From Phaseolus vulgaris (Eukaryota > Streptophyta > Magnoliopsida > Fabales > Fabaceae): 64,000 bases of DNA. Made by a program: the position numbers and the translations under genes. Shown here one piece after another: positions 62,283 through 64,000 of this stretch; within the stretch, counting starts at the first letter, position 1, and every line of letters starts with the position of its first letter. The notes below the pieces were generated by a model. It searched no databases. It saw nothing but the letters and a program-made list of their open reading frames with translations, and had not been told where the DNA came from. The stretch is from assembly GCF_000499845.2 (NCBI RefSeq), contig NC_023751.2:11509564-11573563 (forward strand), read 5' to 3'.

Positions 62283-63689
62283 CAACATCAATAAAATAAC
62301 ACCTTTTATCTTAAAATATAACATAATTTGGGATGAATCATTTAAAAAAGTTCAAGTATTATTTTTATTATTAAGTGAGAAAAGGGCGTAGAAAAGTTGA
62401 AAGGTGTACAGGTAAAGTTTGTGTTTATTCATTTAAATAATATATAATTATTTTGTATAAAATGTAATATTTTGATATTTATTATTTTTATGATATGATA
62501 AGCCCTCTAGTGTAAAACTCTGGCCATCCTCCACCTATTAAACCCTAAACAGAAAGGAAGACACTGAGTCAATATTCCTCTGCCGTGTTAAACAGATAAA
62601 TTCTATCAATTGCAAAACTATATATGAAAAATACAACCAAATCCTATTTATCTACCTCCCACTTCAACCCATTACCCTTTTTGTTCTTGTTCATGAAAAC
62701 TTGATGCTCTTTATAAATGAATTATAGTAAATTTGAGTTAGTTTAACTAGTTTGATATGATTATGGTTCTCCAATGTATAAAATAATAAACGTTTTATAA
62801 AATGGAAGTTCGAAAAGATATAAGAAAAATTGGTTGAAGAAAGTTATAAAACCAATTATTCATGAACTTTATAAATATAAATTCTGCTGTGTTTTGTTTG
62901 ATAGTGATTTATGAATTTAGGCATTCTCTTAAATATCATCTTACTACTAATGTAATATAAGTTACTGCTAAGTTAGTATTTTCTAAGGTTAGTCTTTATT
63001 TACCAATGATGCCTAATAAATCATAATTTCATTTGGTTATATCTCAGTCCATAAGCAAACTAAGGGTAGAGTTAGAGGGATGGGTGTCATGATATAAAGT
63101 AAAAAAAACAGAGCACTTAAGGAAGTTCATCATTTTGAACTATACAGTGTTAGAGAGAGCTAGTTTAAGAAGGGGGTGTGTGATTCTGTATATGGGAATT
63201 TTGATCCATTGCAAAGAAATTGTTTGGTGGAAGTGTGAACGAGATGAAGATGGTGAAAGCAGGCCCAACGTTCAAGTATAATTTCTGCAAGGCAATTTCT
63301 TCCTGCAACATCTCAATTTGAATCAGCACCAAAAAAAATTGAAATACCAAATTTACCCATAATTCATATTGACTGTTCCAGATTTTAAATTCTACAATTC
63401 AATTTTTCAATTTCACCATTGACCTTCCAAAATCTATTCAATTGTATCTATTTTTTCTAACATGAACTTAATTTTTACTCAAAATATTATGGATCAGGGG
63501 TTTTCAGATGAAATTGACATGTGAGGGAGCGTAAATAATGTTGATATAGAACACTCAATATCTTGTAAAACATTAGATAGTGAATGTATGGCTAACAAAT
63601 GTATTGATGTGTTTTAGAAAAAGAGATAAACGTCACTGTGTATAAGTGAAATGTACATATTACATTACTCGGATGTAAGTTACATTTGA
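62283..63689. other. gene-free right-end spacer
   Basis: A slightly GC-richer block at 62500-62600 and another at 63150-63320 could be exonic, but I cannot assign them. The rest is AT-rich with no feature I recognise. Confidence 0.4.
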
Positions 63690-64000
63690 ACTCATTATCC
63701 ATCAATCTTGATGTGAACTCATGTGCCAAGTTACACTTAAATCTATTGTCCATCTTCTATCATGTAATTGTTTTCTACCATTAAAGTCAATTACTGTTTC
63801 GCTCACCATAATATTGTTGCTTCTAAGGTACTTGCAACACAACCTTGCAAGGTTAATGCTTTAGAGTGTTTTCCTCCATTCTTCATATGCCATCAATCTT
63901 GCTTCACACGCCCTTTTTTGTCACAATGGTAAAATTTGAGATGCTTCTTACTTAAATACTTTGATATATCATAAATTTGACTCCCACTATACCACATCTT
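63690..64000 (-). pseudogene. second Copia element: decayed gag zinc knuckle and protease start
   Basis: On the minus strand the text includes H-C-D-K-K-G-R-V-K-Q-D followed by a stop in place of the last Cys, then W-H-M-K-N-G-G: a CCHC knuckle that has lost its first and last cysteine. About 150 bp further on, in another frame, lies R-W-T-I-D-L-S-V-T-W-H-M, the protease active site with the D-S-G-A core mutated to D-L-S-V. The order gag then protease is that of Copia. The element continues beyond the window's right edge on the gag side; nothing downstream of the protease is recognisable. Confidence 0.7.

Overview
The window is nuclear DNA of a flowering plant (eudicot). Evidence: spliced genes with GT..AG introns, plant-specific transcription factors (AREB/ABF bZIP and HECATE-type bHLH), a plant-length THO5 gene, degenerate Copia LTR retrotransposons, and very AT-rich intergenic DNA full of small inverted-repeat elements. 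Several dispersed repeats resemble ones common in papilionoid legumes of the Vigna/Phaseolus type. That assignment is an inference from memory and was not tested.

Layout, left to right. The last exon and 3' UTR of a DCL/DUF3223-domain gene occupy 1-0.9 kb (+). A gene-free, repeat-rich stretch runs to 12.8 kb and holds a palindrome array at 1.7-1.9 kb, a cluster of 'TATTACACYGGTT' hairpins at 8.8-9.1 kb and an apparently exact 301-bp tandem duplication at 9.7-10.3 kb. A full-length but dead Copia element lies at 12790-17952 (-), with both LTRs, a 5-bp target duplication, a tRNA-iMet-type primer site and unusual TA..TA LTR ends. An AT-rich spacer leads to an AREB/ABF bZIP gene (24664-28354, +, four coding exons, 415 aa). 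A likely solo Copia LTR (about 29.96-30.2 kb) lies just beyond the 3' end of a complete THO5 gene (30639-35997, -, eight coding exons, 805 aa). A spacer from 36 to 44.8 kb carries several TIR elements and an orphan ACGT-box cluster. Then comes an intronless HECATE1/2-type bHLH gene (44779-45591, -, 270 aa). A long fold-back element with 31-bp tandem repeats in its arms fills about 46.85-49.3 kb. The rest is gene-poor: a GC-richer island at 50.65-50.96 kb, a degenerate 'GAGTCAAGTCG' repeat field at 53.5-54.3 kb, a solo LTR with perfect TSD at 57671-58117, a duplicated block at 60.5-61.1 kb, a CACTA-tipped MITE at 61945-62282, and the decayed gag/protease part of a second Copia element at the right edge (-).

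The four genes are not a functional cluster. They are ordinary dispersed plant genes: a chloroplast/mitochondrion-type DCL-domain protein, an ABA-response transcription factor, an mRNA-export/small-RNA THO complex subunit and a carpel/meristem-development bHLH. I found no tRNA or rRNA gene, no CRISPR array and no convincing new multi-gene system. The more unusual signals are structural: the fold-back element, the non-canonical Copia LTR ends, the recent 301-bp duplication, and two non-coding islands with G-boxes that no nearby gene explains.
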